Positions 18,241 through 29,033 of a stretch of DNA of 64,000 bases are shown here, in pieces. A program made the position numbers and the translations under genes. The notes beneath the pieces are model-generated. The model ran no database searches, was not told the DNA's origin, and saw nothing but the letters and a program-made list of their open reading frames with translations. This stretch comes from Tsuneonella dongtanensis (lineage in GTDB: Bacteria; Pseudomonadota; Alphaproteobacteria; Sphingomonadales; Sphingomonadaceae), in the NCBI RefSeq assembly GCF_001698205.1, contig NZ_CP016591.1:2790001-2854000 (forward strand), in the 5' to 3' direction. Positions within the stretch are counted from its first letter, which is position 1, and each line of letters opens with the position of its first letter.

Positions 18241-18282
18241 GAGAGCTTAGGGCACGAAGGATGGACTGTAGGAAAGGCCTTT
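18241..18282 (-). repeat. Orphan copy of the TerS-like gene leader
   Basis: This roughly 42-bp stretch is about four-fifths identical to 21240-21280, the segment just upstream of the TerS-like gene, with the shared core TGTAGGAAAG. On the minus strand both copies are followed after two bases by ATG. After this copy the reading frame (from 18238) resembles nothing I recognise and runs into the sulfotransferase gene. The 282 bases between 18043 and 18324 hold no other gene, so this is probably the remnant of a decayed paralogue. Confidence 0.55.
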
Positions 18283-18324
18283 AAGTTGTCAGTGCCTCAA
18301 GGGTGTCGGTTACTTTGCATACGC

Positions 18325-18900
18325 CTAATCGGTGCAGCCGGTCACGAAGAGCTCTGCGGTGGCGGCGGGCACCGGGGGGAGCGCGATGGCTTGAGCGCCA
18401 TAGCTCACCGAGACGCCCTCTGCGCCGGTCAGGATCGCTCCGAGGTTCGCGGGCACTGGCCCGCCGCTTGTCCACTCGCCGCTCACCCCGCCGCGGTCGG
18501 GATCGCCCGCCGGGTCGGCGACGAGCGTGACGACGGTGGCCCCCGATCCGAAGCTCATGCGCTCCTCGCTGCCGATCGGGCGGAAGCTGTTGCCATTGAC
18601 CAGCAAGGCGCCGCCGGACGGGCAGAACAGGTGGATGCGGGCCGGTTCACCCTCGGTCACGCCGAAGAACAGTCCGTCCCCTTCCCCGCTGGAGGCCATT
18701 TCCCAGGTTCCCGCCGGGAAGGTCTTCCCGGCGTCGGTCGCGGGCATCGACTGTCCGGGCGTCGGCACGGCGGCGGGTGACGGCTCAGACGTTGCGTCGT
18801 CCGAAGGCGGGGCCGCCTCTTGCGAACAGGCGGCGAGCGTGAGCGCGACAAGGGCAACGAGCGGATAGGCGCGGGTCATGGAGGCAAAGCGCGAAGCCAT
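18325..18900 (-). CDS. Hypothetical lipoprotein
   Basis: The 191-residue protein has a lipoprotein leader with lipobox LAAC, preferably from the second Met (MTRAYPL, ATG 18879). A Pro/Ser/Thr-rich linker is followed by a beta-rich domain (GTWEMASSGEGDGLFFG, and so on) ending in a Cys (VTGCTD) that may pair with FCPSG. No family is recognised. The first ATG shares one base with the TAA of the upstream HPF-like gene (TAATG), suggesting coupled translation. Confidence 0.65.
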   Translation of the reverse strand: MASRFASMTRAYPLVALVALTLAACSQEAAPPSDDATSEPSPAAVPTPGQSMPATDAGKTFPAGTWEMASSGEGDGLFFGVTEGEPARIHLFCPSGGALLVNGNSFRPIGSEERMSFGSGATVVTLVADPAGDPDRGGVSGEWTSGGPVPANLGAILTGAEGVSVSYGAQAIALPPVPAATAELFVTGCTD

Positions 18901-19244
18901 TACCCGACCTTTTCGGGCCGCGGGTCGTGGCCGTGGCGCTCCGACTTGCCGAAGTGGCGGTCGAGCCGCTGGGCGAGCGTGGCCGCGGCCAGCCTCGCGG
19001 CATCGTCGACGGTGGCGGCGTGTTCGGTGACGCCGATCGCCCGGCCGCCCGCCGGACGCGCCTCGATCGTGCAGGACTTGTCGTCCCCGCCGTGCTTGGG
19101 CCCGTTCTCGTCGCGGACGTGGATTTCCAGCCGGGTCAGCCGATCCTCGAACCGCGCCAGCTTGGCCCGCACCGCCTCCTCGATCCTCGTCGCGACGTTC
19201 TCGGTGCCCATGACGCTGCTGTCGGAATTGAACTGGACCTGCAT
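18900..19244 (-). CDS. HPF/RaiA-type ribosome-associated protein
   Basis: The 114-residue product has the S30EA (sigma-54 modulation) beta-alpha-beta-alpha layout: MQVQFNSDSSV at the start, helix RIEEAVRAKLARFEDRLTRLEIHVRDEN, the strand SCTIEARPAG and a final helix ARLAAATLAQRLDRHF. Such proteins bind the 30S decoding region and silence or hibernate ribosomes in stationary phase or stress. It lacks the long C-terminal dimerisation domain of long HPF, so it would be a short form. It is followed by a coupled lipoprotein gene and is divergent from yaiI. Confidence 0.78.
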   Translation of the reverse strand: MQVQFNSDSSVMGTENVATRIEEAVRAKLARFEDRLTRLEIHVRDENGPKHGGDDKSCTIEARPAGGRAIGVTEHAATVDDAARLAAATLAQRLDRHFGKSERHGHDPRPEKVG

Positions 19245-19339
19245 TGGGTATCTCCTTCGGGGTGTCGTGATATCAACGCCTCGGGCGGGGTTCGGCTCCG
19301 CCCTTTCCGTCAGAATCGCGCCCCGCTACACCCACCGCC

Positions 19340-19828
19340 ATGAGCGAGCCTGTCACCATACTCGTCGATGCCGACGCCTGCCCGGTGAAGGACGAGATAT
19401 ACCGCGTAGCCGAGCGGCACGGCGCACACGTCCGCGTGGTCAGCAACCAGGTGTTCCGCGTGCCCGTGAGCGAGCGGGTGAAGCGGGTGACGGTCTCGGA
19501 CGCCTTCGACGCGGCGGACGACTGGATCGCGGAGCACGCGTCGCCGAGCACGCTGGTGGTGACCGGCGACATCCTCCTCGCCGACCGCGCGCTGAAGGCC
19601 GGCGCGACCGTGCTGGCCCACACCGGCAAGCCCTTCGACGCCGCCAGCATCGGCAGCGCGATCGCCACCCGCGCCATCATGGCCGACCTGCGCGCCGGGA
19701 TGGACGGGCCGCTGGGAGGGACCGGTGGCGGGCCGGCCCCGTTCCGCAAGGAGGACCGCTCGCGGTTCCTGCAGGCGCTGGAAAGGGAGCTGGTGCGGCT
19801 CTCCCGCGCTCAAGCAGCAGAGCGGTAG
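19340..19828 (+). CDS. yaiI: YaiI/YqxD family protein (UPF0178)
   Basis: The 162-residue protein matches the UPF0178 family in length and motifs: ILVDADACPVKDEIYRVAER at the N-terminus, GDILLADRAL in the middle and PFDAASIGSAIATRAIMADL near the C-terminus. These motifs fit a PIN-like nuclease fold with clustered acidic residues, but no activity is established that I can cite. A truncated, diverged copy of its C-terminal third is found 2.2 kb downstream at 21999-22188. Confidence 0.88.
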   Translation: MSEPVTILVDADACPVKDEIYRVAERHGAHVRVVSNQVFRVPVSERVKRVTVSDAFDAADDWIAEHASPSTLVVTGDILLADRALKAGATVLAHTGKPFDAASIGSAIATRAIMADLRAGMDGPLGGTGGGPAPFRKEDRSRFLQALERELVRLSRAQAAER

Positions 19829-19855
19829 CGCGAACAAGAACGCCCGCGCCCTGCG

Positions 19856-20077
19856 CTAGCCCCTGGTCTTCGCCTTGTGCGCCGCAATCGCCTCGTCGAT
19901 CGCCGCGATCCGCAGCCGCTCTTCCGAGCCGCGCGGCAGGCCCTTGAGCCGGCAGGTCGCCCAGAGCTGGCGCCGTTCGGATTCGAGGTTCTTGAGATAG
20001 AGATCGGCCATCAGCCGCCTATGGCTGCGAACCGCGCGCGAGGCCAGCCCCTCGGCCCGTCGCATTTCGCGCGGCAT
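19856..20077 (-). CDS. Small basic hypothetical protein
   Basis: The 73-residue reading is Arg/Lys/Leu-rich and predicted helical (LYLKNLESERRQLWATCRLKG). A shorter start at MADLYLKNL (20011) is plausible. It lies between the complete yaiI and a small basic gene on the other strand, in a stretch bounded by yaiI duplicates. No family is recognised; codon use looks coding, but support is limited. Confidence 0.45.
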   Translation of the reverse strand: MPREMRRAEGLASRAVRSHRRLMADLYLKNLESERRQLWATCRLKGLPRGSEERLRIAAIDEAIAAHKAKTRG

Positions 20078-20133
20078 CGGCGGTGCGGCACCCCATATGG
20101 AGCCGGGGCCTTCCGCCCCGATTGGAACCGATC

Positions 20134-20271
20134 ATGGCCAAGGGCCAACGCAAGTCGAACAGGGAAATCCGCAAACCCAAGGCGAACAAGGACGAACCCA
20201 AGACCAACGCCTCGCAGCCCACGCTCAAGCCGGGCGGGATCAAGGGGCTGGAGAACATGAAAAACGGCTGA
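20134..20271 (+). CDS. Very small lysine-rich protein
   Basis: The 45-residue product MAKGQRKSNREIRKPKANKD... resembles a short, conserved alphaproteobacterial protein family that begins MAKGQxxSNxExxKPK, which I recall only as hypothetical. It is very basic, with no membrane segment, and could bind nucleic acid or ribosomes. A GC-rich inverted repeat (CGGGGC and GCCCCG) lies about 20 bases before the ATG. Confidence 0.6.
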   Translation: MAKGQRKSNREIRKPKANKDEPKTNASQPTLKPGGIKGLENMKNG

Positions 20272-20319
20272 GGACCCGCGCGGGCAGCCGCGAAAGGCGA
20301 CACGAAAGCGACACCTGAA

Positions 20320-21237
20320 TCACCCGGACCTGCGGGGCTGCGGGGCGGAGCGCTGCGGGCGCCCGGGACGCGCATGGGCGGCCTCGGCCGGGTCCATGTA
20401 GGCGCACATGTCGTCGTATTCCTGGTCCGACAGCGGCTCGCGGCCGGCCTTCGCGTAGGCCGCCTCGCCGCGGCGGAGCTGCGCCGCCAGCGCTTCGGCA
20501 CGGACCGCCTCGGGCGATCGGGGCGCGCGCTGTTCGGAGAGGAACCGCGGCAGCGTGCCGTTGGCGACCTCGGCGGTGAGCAGCGCGCTTTCCAGGTCGC
20601 CGCCCTCGACCAGCGTTTCGGGCGGCGCGGGCGGCTCGGGCTCCATCGCGCGCAGCGCCGCATCGAGCGAGGCGTCGTTAGCGGTACGACCGTCCGGCGC
20701 CACGTGCGATCCGGTGTGCGAGCCCGCCTGCAGCAGCGCCCCGCCCCGCCGCTCGCGCGCGGCGGCCGAATAGATCTCTGGCTTGAGATGCCGCAGCAGG
20801 AACACCAGCAGCCGGTCGTTGTACACCGTGCGCGCGCCCGAAAGCTGGCCCGCGGCATCGTAGGTTTCCACCTCGACCCCCTCGATCGCCCGCTCGAACG
20901 CCAGGTCCTCCAGCATCGCGCCCGCCAGCTCGCGCGCCCGGTCCCACGCGCGGGCAAAGGCCCCCGCATGGGCCGCGCGGCGCAGGCGATAGGCGCTGCT
21001 GCGCGTCATCCCGACCTCGCGCGCCGCATGGCCGACCATCCCGGTATCCGCGAGCACCTCGATAAACCGCCGCTGCTTCTCTTCGGTCCACCCGTCGTAG
21101 CGCGGACGGCGACGGACGGGCACCCAGCGGTATTCGGCGGGATCGTAGTCGGGCGCGGCGAGGCCGAATTCGTCGGCATCGGCGGAAGGGGCGGGCGAGT
21201 CGCTGGCGGTCAGGCGCTGCGAATTGGTCTTGCTCAT
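20320..21237 (-). CDS. Terminase-small-subunit-like helix-turn-helix protein
   Basis: The 305-residue protein has an N-terminal DNA-binding region in which EEKQRRFIEVLADTGMVGHAAREVGM is followed by TRSSAYRLRR, a helix-turn-helix like that of phage terminase small subunits. The long Ala/Arg/Glu-rich C-terminal part (LLRHLKPEIYSAAARERRGG) shows no catalytic motif. No large terminase, portal or capsid genes are nearby, so this is a chromosomal relative, not a prophage packaging module. A conserved leader sequence sits directly before its ATG and occurs again at 18241. It heads the accessory patch and is divergent from the AT-richer gene at 21309. Confidence 0.6.
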   Translation of the reverse strand: MSKTNSQRLTASDSPAPSADADEFGLAAPDYDPAEYRWVPVRRRPRYDGWTEEKQRRFIEVLADTGMVGHAAREVGMTRSSAYRLRRAAHAGAFARAWDRARELAGAMLEDLAFERAIEGVEVETYDAAGQLSGARTVYNDRLLVFLLRHLKPEIYSAAARERRGGALLQAGSHTGSHVAPDGRTANDASLDAALRAMEPEPPAPPETLVEGGDLESALLTAEVANGTLPRFLSEQRAPRSPEAVRAEALAAQLRRGEAAYAKAGREPLSDQEYDDMCAYMDPAEAAHARPGRPQRSAPQPRRSG

Positions 21238-21239
21238 CC

Positions 21240-21280
21240 GAGAGTTTAAGGCACAAAAGGAGGGATGTAGGAAAGTCTTT
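21240..21280 (-). repeat. Leader repeat upstream of the TerS-like gene
   Basis: This is the second copy of the element at 18241-18282, sharing TGTAGGAAAG and the flanking GAGAG and GGCAC blocks. It sits two bases from the ATG at 21237, so it may act as a transcribed leader or operator of the TerS-like gene. Confidence 0.55.
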
Positions 21281-21308
21281 TTGGAGAGTTGGATGGGGGG
21301 GACGTGGA

Positions 21309-21917
21309 ATGGCCAAGACTAAATTGGAACTGGTCTCAGGTCGGCCTCGGACACTGGAAATCGAAGTTTGGCGGGATTGGCTTTCTCATGCTGCCAAACT
21401 TTACGATCGGCATATCGCTAAGTGGAACGACGATGATCCGTTCGCCTACAATGAAACGGCAAGTGTTGCTCTGCTGGCTGCGGCTGGTTCGTTGGCGGGT
21501 CACGTTACACTTGCGGAGTGTACGACTGAAAAGCTGACTCAAAGTAAGAAGGACCCAGACAAGGTAAAACAGAGGAAGCGGCATGGGCGCGCCGACTTAT
21601 GGCTGCATACAGATCGACGTCATTGGGCTTTCGAGTTCAAACAACGTCTTAGCGTCGGTGCATCTCGCGCCGACGGCCGTCTCAAATATTGGATGACCGA
21701 AGCGCAGCGCTGCGCGCGCCAAGTTATCGAGAGCGTGGATGGCGTTCCCGTCGCCGGACTTATCGTCTCTCTATATTTTATCGAGAACGACGACACCGCA
21801 GAGCGTGCGGAAACCGAGATCAGACAATTCGCAAAGGAGGGGCAGTTTTACTGCTGGTGCCTCAGGCCACCGGACAACCGGCGTCCCACCTTCTTCCTTT
21901 TCTCACTTCGACCGTAG
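21309..21917 (+). CDS. Hypothetical protein with possible PD-(D/E)XK motif
   Basis: The 202-residue protein is encoded in DNA visibly less GC-rich than its neighbours, with codons such as TTA, ATA and AGA that are rare elsewhere in the window. I do not recognise a family. The segment HGRADLWLHTDRRHWAFEFK reads as a nuclease-like core: a motif-II Asp followed, after a beta turn, by E-x-K, as in restriction-endonuclease folds. A second block gives RQVIESVDGVPVAGLIVSLYF. It lies immediately before the yaiI remnant and opposite the DUF488 operon, so it may be an acquired accessory gene. Confidence 0.55.
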   Translation: MAKTKLELVSGRPRTLEIEVWRDWLSHAAKLYDRHIAKWNDDDPFAYNETASVALLAAAGSLAGHVTLAECTTEKLTQSKKDPDKVKQRKRHGRADLWLHTDRRHWAFEFKQRLSVGASRADGRLKYWMTEAQRCARQVIESVDGVPVAGLIVSLYFIENDDTAERAETEIRQFAKEGQFYCWCLRPPDNRRPTFFLFSLRP

Positions 21918-21998
21918 TGCTGCATGCGGTGTGGTGAAGCTCTCCGCCAAGCGACAATCTACGGGCTAGTTTAACATACTGTCCGCGGAGTGCACCGT

Positions 21999-22188
21999 GG
22001 CCACCCGCGCCATCATGGCCGACCTGAGCGACGGGATGGACGGACCGCCGGACGGCAGCGGTGGCGGGCTCGCACCGTTCGGCAAGGAGGGGGTCGGAGC
22101 CGAAGGCGGAGACGGCCAAAGGCCACTTGCGGGCTCACGTTTTATGCAGGCGCTGGACCGTGAGTTGGTGCGGTTGGGGCCCGTTTAG
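21999..22188 (+). pseudogene. Truncated yaiI 3' fragment
   Basis: Translation gives ATRAIMADLSDGMDG followed by GGGLAPF and RFMQALDRELVRL, matching the last third of the full YaiI at 19340-19828. It differs at several residues and has an extra ten-residue segment, so it is a diverged allele and not a recent copy. The first two thirds of the gene are missing. The stop overlaps the convergent gene at 22185. A GTG at the fragment's start could allow a 64-residue peptide, but I regard it as a remnant. Confidence 0.75.
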
Positions 22189-23009
22189 GCGAATAAGTCG
22201 CCTTGAGTTCGCTCCAATTCGCTAGGTGGATAGAGAAGACTGACGATCAACCACTGGTTTTGAAATCGGTGAATATTTCCCATCAAGAAAATAATATCGC
22301 GCGTGTTCATGTAGTCCCAAAGACGCTGGCGAAATTTCCTCTCCCAATCTTTGCCGTATTCTCGCTGGCACCGCCAAAAAAGCGCCCCGGCCTCCCAGTC
22401 GACAATTTTGTGTCGAAACTGCTGGATAACACCAGCGGCCCCCACGCATTCGTAACGATAGTGGAAAGCAAATGGTAGTTTTCTGAGCGTCTTGAGCTCA
22501 GCTTTATCCTCTTCAAATAACGCGCCTTGTCTCTGCTCTGCGAGCAGTTTGGCAATTTCCTCTTCGGTCCAGTCGGCGGGTTTGACCGGTTCGATGTCCA
22601 GCCCGACAAGTTTTAAGGGGCGAAGGAGGGCAAGGCTTGTGCCATTGGCTGAACGCTCTCGCTCAATATCGGTGAAGGTACGAAAAACCGGCGTGCTCTG
22701 GAGGGCCGCACGACGCGCTGCCCAACTGTTTCGCGTCGGAAGGGCCTCTGCGCTACAATCCAACGTATCAATCTTAATTTGATAGCTCTCGGGACGGTGG
22801 TCTTTACGAGCCTTCTCGATTTTCGCCGTAACCCACTGCCATTTTTTGAACTGCTTATCTGCCGACACAAGTCGGAATGGCACAGGGAAAAGGCGAATAA
22901 GCGCACCATTTTCCCGCATTCCCGCGACGCAAGAAGTCTCCACGTATTTTTCGCTCGGCGAAGGATACGTTTTGCAGAGGATCAGGATTTGTTCGTCGAC
23001 TACTGACAT
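22185..23009 (-). CDS. Conserved protein paired with DUF488
   Basis: The 274-residue protein is the second gene of a two-gene unit with DUF488. Near its N-terminus it reads ILILCKTYPSPSEKYVET, then CVAG..NGALIRLFPVPFR. The spacing of CVAG and a following I-R-L/P is reminiscent of predicted OB-fold (dual-OB) domains, but this is a weak resemblance and no function is known to me. The C-terminal half is rich in aromatic and charged residues (FWRCQREYGKDWERKFRQR) and ends in LERTQGDLFA. The DNA is AT-richer than the flanks. It starts 42 bases after the DUF488 gene and is almost certainly in the same operon. Confidence 0.6.
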   Translation of the reverse strand: MSVVDEQILILCKTYPSPSEKYVETSCVAGMRENGALIRLFPVPFRLVSADKQFKKWQWVTAKIEKARKDHRPESYQIKIDTLDCSAEALPTRNSWAARRAALQSTPVFRTFTDIERERSANGTSLALLRPLKLVGLDIEPVKPADWTEEEIAKLLAEQRQGALFEEDKAELKTLRKLPFAFHYRYECVGAAGVIQQFRHKIVDWEAGALFWRCQREYGKDWERKFRQRLWDYMNTRDIIFLMGNIHRFQNQWLIVSLLYPPSELERTQGDLFA

Positions 23010-23051
23010 TTAGCCCTCGCATTTGATGGAGAGCTTAACGATGCTTTAGCC

Positions 23052-23519
23052 TTACGAAATAGCCCGCGCGTATTTTTTCACACCTAGATGCTTGAACTGC
23101 CTGATCAGCCCATCATCTCGCATCATCGAGGCGACAATGGTTCGGTGGCAGTCTTTAGGATCGCGCTCATAGCACAACAAAACAGTATCGACCTCTGCAG
23201 CAACGTCAGCCAATTCAGTCATCGCGTCTCGAGCTTCAATCTGGTCAACGTGACGCTCGAAGATTGTAAAGAAGCGATCCCTATCGCCGCTACGCATTGC
23301 TTCGCGGCCCTCTTTTGGATCTCCTAAAGCTTTGAAATGAGAATACGAAATCCCGGCACCGCTCAAAGCTTCGGCTAGTTTGTTTTTGGAGAAGCCCTTC
23401 TTTCGTGAAACGGGCACGTCTCGAATGTCCGCCACGTGCTGAACACCCATTTCGCTCAGGGTCGCGAGGAAATCGCTGAGCTCAGCACCCTCGTAACCGA
23501 TGGTGTAAAGTGTCGTCAT
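23052..23519 (-). CDS. DUF488 family protein
   Basis: The 155-residue product matches the DUF488 family: LYTIGYEGAELSDFL at the start, VADIRDVPVSRKKGFSK, and the conserved VLLCYERDPKDCHRTIVA with its Cys-x3-D-x2-x-C-H pattern. DUF488 proteins are compact alpha/beta proteins with a conserved Arg/Cys/His set that suggests an enzyme, but the reaction is not established. It is the promoter-proximal gene of the DUF488/partner operon, inside the accessory patch flanked by yaiI and thiC remnants. Confidence 0.82.
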   Translation of the reverse strand: MTTLYTIGYEGAELSDFLATLSEMGVQHVADIRDVPVSRKKGFSKNKLAEALSGAGISYSHFKALGDPKEGREAMRSGDRDRFFTIFERHVDQIEARDAMTELADVAAEVDTVLLCYERDPKDCHRTIVASMMRDDGLIRQFKHLGVKKYARAIS

Positions 23520-23635
23520 ACAGGCACCTTGGTCGGACCCGAGAAAAAATGGAATCGACCAGTTTCAAGGTCGCTTCGAAAAATCACTCGCTGTTGCAAT
23601 CGAGACTCACTTAGCATGGGACCATTACGGGCGTG

Positions 23636-23941
<306 letters not shown>

Positions 23942-24202
23942 TCACGCCGCCCTCGGCACCGGGTTGCCGGCGAGGAGGCCCGCCGTGCTCAGGTCCTCGT
24001 CGAGATCGGGCCAGTGAATCCCGAGACCCCCGGCGCAGGGCTGCCAGTTGGCGCGCTGGGCGGGAGTGCCGGTCGCGAGGCGGGGGAACCAGGCGAGCGG
24101 GACGGAGATCGTGCGGCCGTCCATCAGATCGACCGTCAGCGTGTCGTCGGTGCAGCGCACGTCGCTGACCCGCTCGTCAGTCAGGCGTTCCGAAATGGTC
24201 AT
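23942..24202 (-). CDS. DUF2442 domain protein
   Basis: The 86-residue product starts at MTISERL (ATG 24202) and matches DUF2442: DGRTISVPLAWFPRL followed by NWQPCAGGLGIHWPDLDEDL. Its 5' end overlaps the DUF4160 gene by 26 bases. DUF2442 proteins are small, have no established activity, and are often encoded next to DUF4160, which suggests a two-component module such as a toxin-antitoxin pair; that is inference. The gene lies between the thiC remnant and the complete thiC. Confidence 0.75.
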   Translation of the reverse strand: MTISERLTDERVSDVRCTDDTLTVDLMDGRTISVPLAWFPRLATGTPAQRANWQPCAGGLGIHWPDLDEDLSTAGLLAGNPVPRAA

Positions 24203-24419
24203 GCCATGCCTCCAGCAACTCGGCCTGTCGCTCTTCGACGAGGCGCATGATGCCACCGATTTCCTGCGGACGGAAGCCGCGACTGCGTGCCAGTTCGATC
24301 AGGTCGAGCCAGACCTTCGCCGTGGCCTCGTCGCGATCGATGTGGACGTGCGGAGGTTCCAGCCCCTCGTTGCTGAAGAAGTAGAACCGGTAAGGCCCGA
24401 TCCGGAAGATTGTCGGCAT
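24177..24419 (-). CDS. DUF4160 domain protein
   Basis: The 80-residue product shows the whole DUF4160 core: MPTIFRIGPYRFYFFSNEG, EPPHVHIDRDEATAKVWL, then a helix GGIMRLVEERQAELLEAWHDHF. The His-x-His in PHVHI is conserved in the family. It is the first gene of an overlapping pair with DUF2442. The module sits exactly between the stop end of the full thiC and the displaced thiC fragment, as expected if it arrived with a replacement 3' end of thiC. Confidence 0.78.
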   Translation of the reverse strand: MPTIFRIGPYRFYFFSNEGLEPPHVHIDRDEATAKVWLDLIELARSRGFRPQEIGGIMRLVEERQAELLEAWHDHFGTPD

Positions 24420-24481
24420 GGCGTGATCCTTTCCCGACAGTCTGAAGCTCGATTTCGCGCATCGCGCGAGGGGTAGAAATT

Positions 24482-24505
24482 GGGGGGGATGATTTCCACC
24501 CCCCC
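24482..24505 (-). terminator. Possible terminator after thiC
   Basis: A run of seven G pairs with seven C across a ten-base loop, ten bases past the thiC stop on the minus strand, followed by AATTTCT. The stem is strong but the T tract is poor, so termination may be partial. Confidence 0.5.
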
Positions 24506-24515
24506 TTGTAGACGC

Positions 24516-28404
<3,889 letters not shown>

Positions 28405-28564
28405 CGGTCTCGCATTCCCTCTCCGAAGTATCGGTATGGAGATGTGCCTCTATCGCACCGCCAGTGCAACCCCGGCGCGCACGGGTAAATCCCTAGACGG
28501 CCCGAAACCACGGATCATGCCCCTTCCGTTAAGGCGGTTCACGCTTTGAAGGAGGGACGCACCC

Positions 28565-29032
28565 ATGAGCCTGATCGTGCTTGCCGAAGACGACGAGATT
28601 TCTGCCGCGACGACCATCGACGCGCTGGCGAAGGCGGGGCATGCCGTCGCGCACTTCACCGACGGCCTGCAGGCGATCGAAGCGGTGCGGTTTCGCCTGC
28701 CGCACCTGCTGATCCTCGACTGCAACATGCCGCGCCTTTCGGGGATCGAGGCGCTGCGCATCGTCCGCCAGGGCGAAGGCCTCGTCAGCCTGCCCGTCCT
28801 CATGCTGACCGGACGCGAGACTCTCGCCGACCAGCAGATCGCCCGGTTCGAGGGCGCCAATGCCTACCTCGTCAAGCCGGCCACCCCGGAAGACATCGTC
28901 TACCAGGCCGAAAAACTCATCCACCTCGCCGCGCTTCGCGGGCCGAGCATGGAAGAGCTCGCGGAGGAGAACGACCGCCGCGCGAGGATGCGGCTGGTGG
29001 GCCCCGCCAACGCGGCCCGGCGCTTCTGCTAG
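28565..29032 (+). CDS. Single-domain response regulator
   Basis: The 155-residue protein is a receiver domain with a short basic tail and no output domain. The acidic pocket is Asp9/Asp10, the phospho-acceptor Asp52 (LILDCNMP), Thr82 and Lys104. It lies tail-to-tail with the hybrid histidine kinase at 29034, with one base between stops, so the two may be partners though transcribed separately. Such CheY-like proteins act through protein-protein contacts. The upstream 160 bases between it and the divergent monooxygenase should hold its promoter; GAAGGAGG precedes the ATG. Confidence 0.85.
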   Translation: MSLIVLAEDDEISAATTIDALAKAGHAVAHFTDGLQAIEAVRFRLPHLLILDCNMPRLSGIEALRIVRQGEGLVSLPVLMLTGRETLADQQIARFEGANAYLVKPATPEDIVYQAEKLIHLAALRGPSMEELAEENDRRARMRLVGPANAARRFC

Positions 29033-29033
29033 G

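Noticed and set aside
19283-19303. GC-rich hairpin GGGCGGGG/CTCCGCCC followed by TTT, upstream of yaiI
   Set aside because: No plus-strand gene precedes it and the T run is short; too weak to call a terminator.
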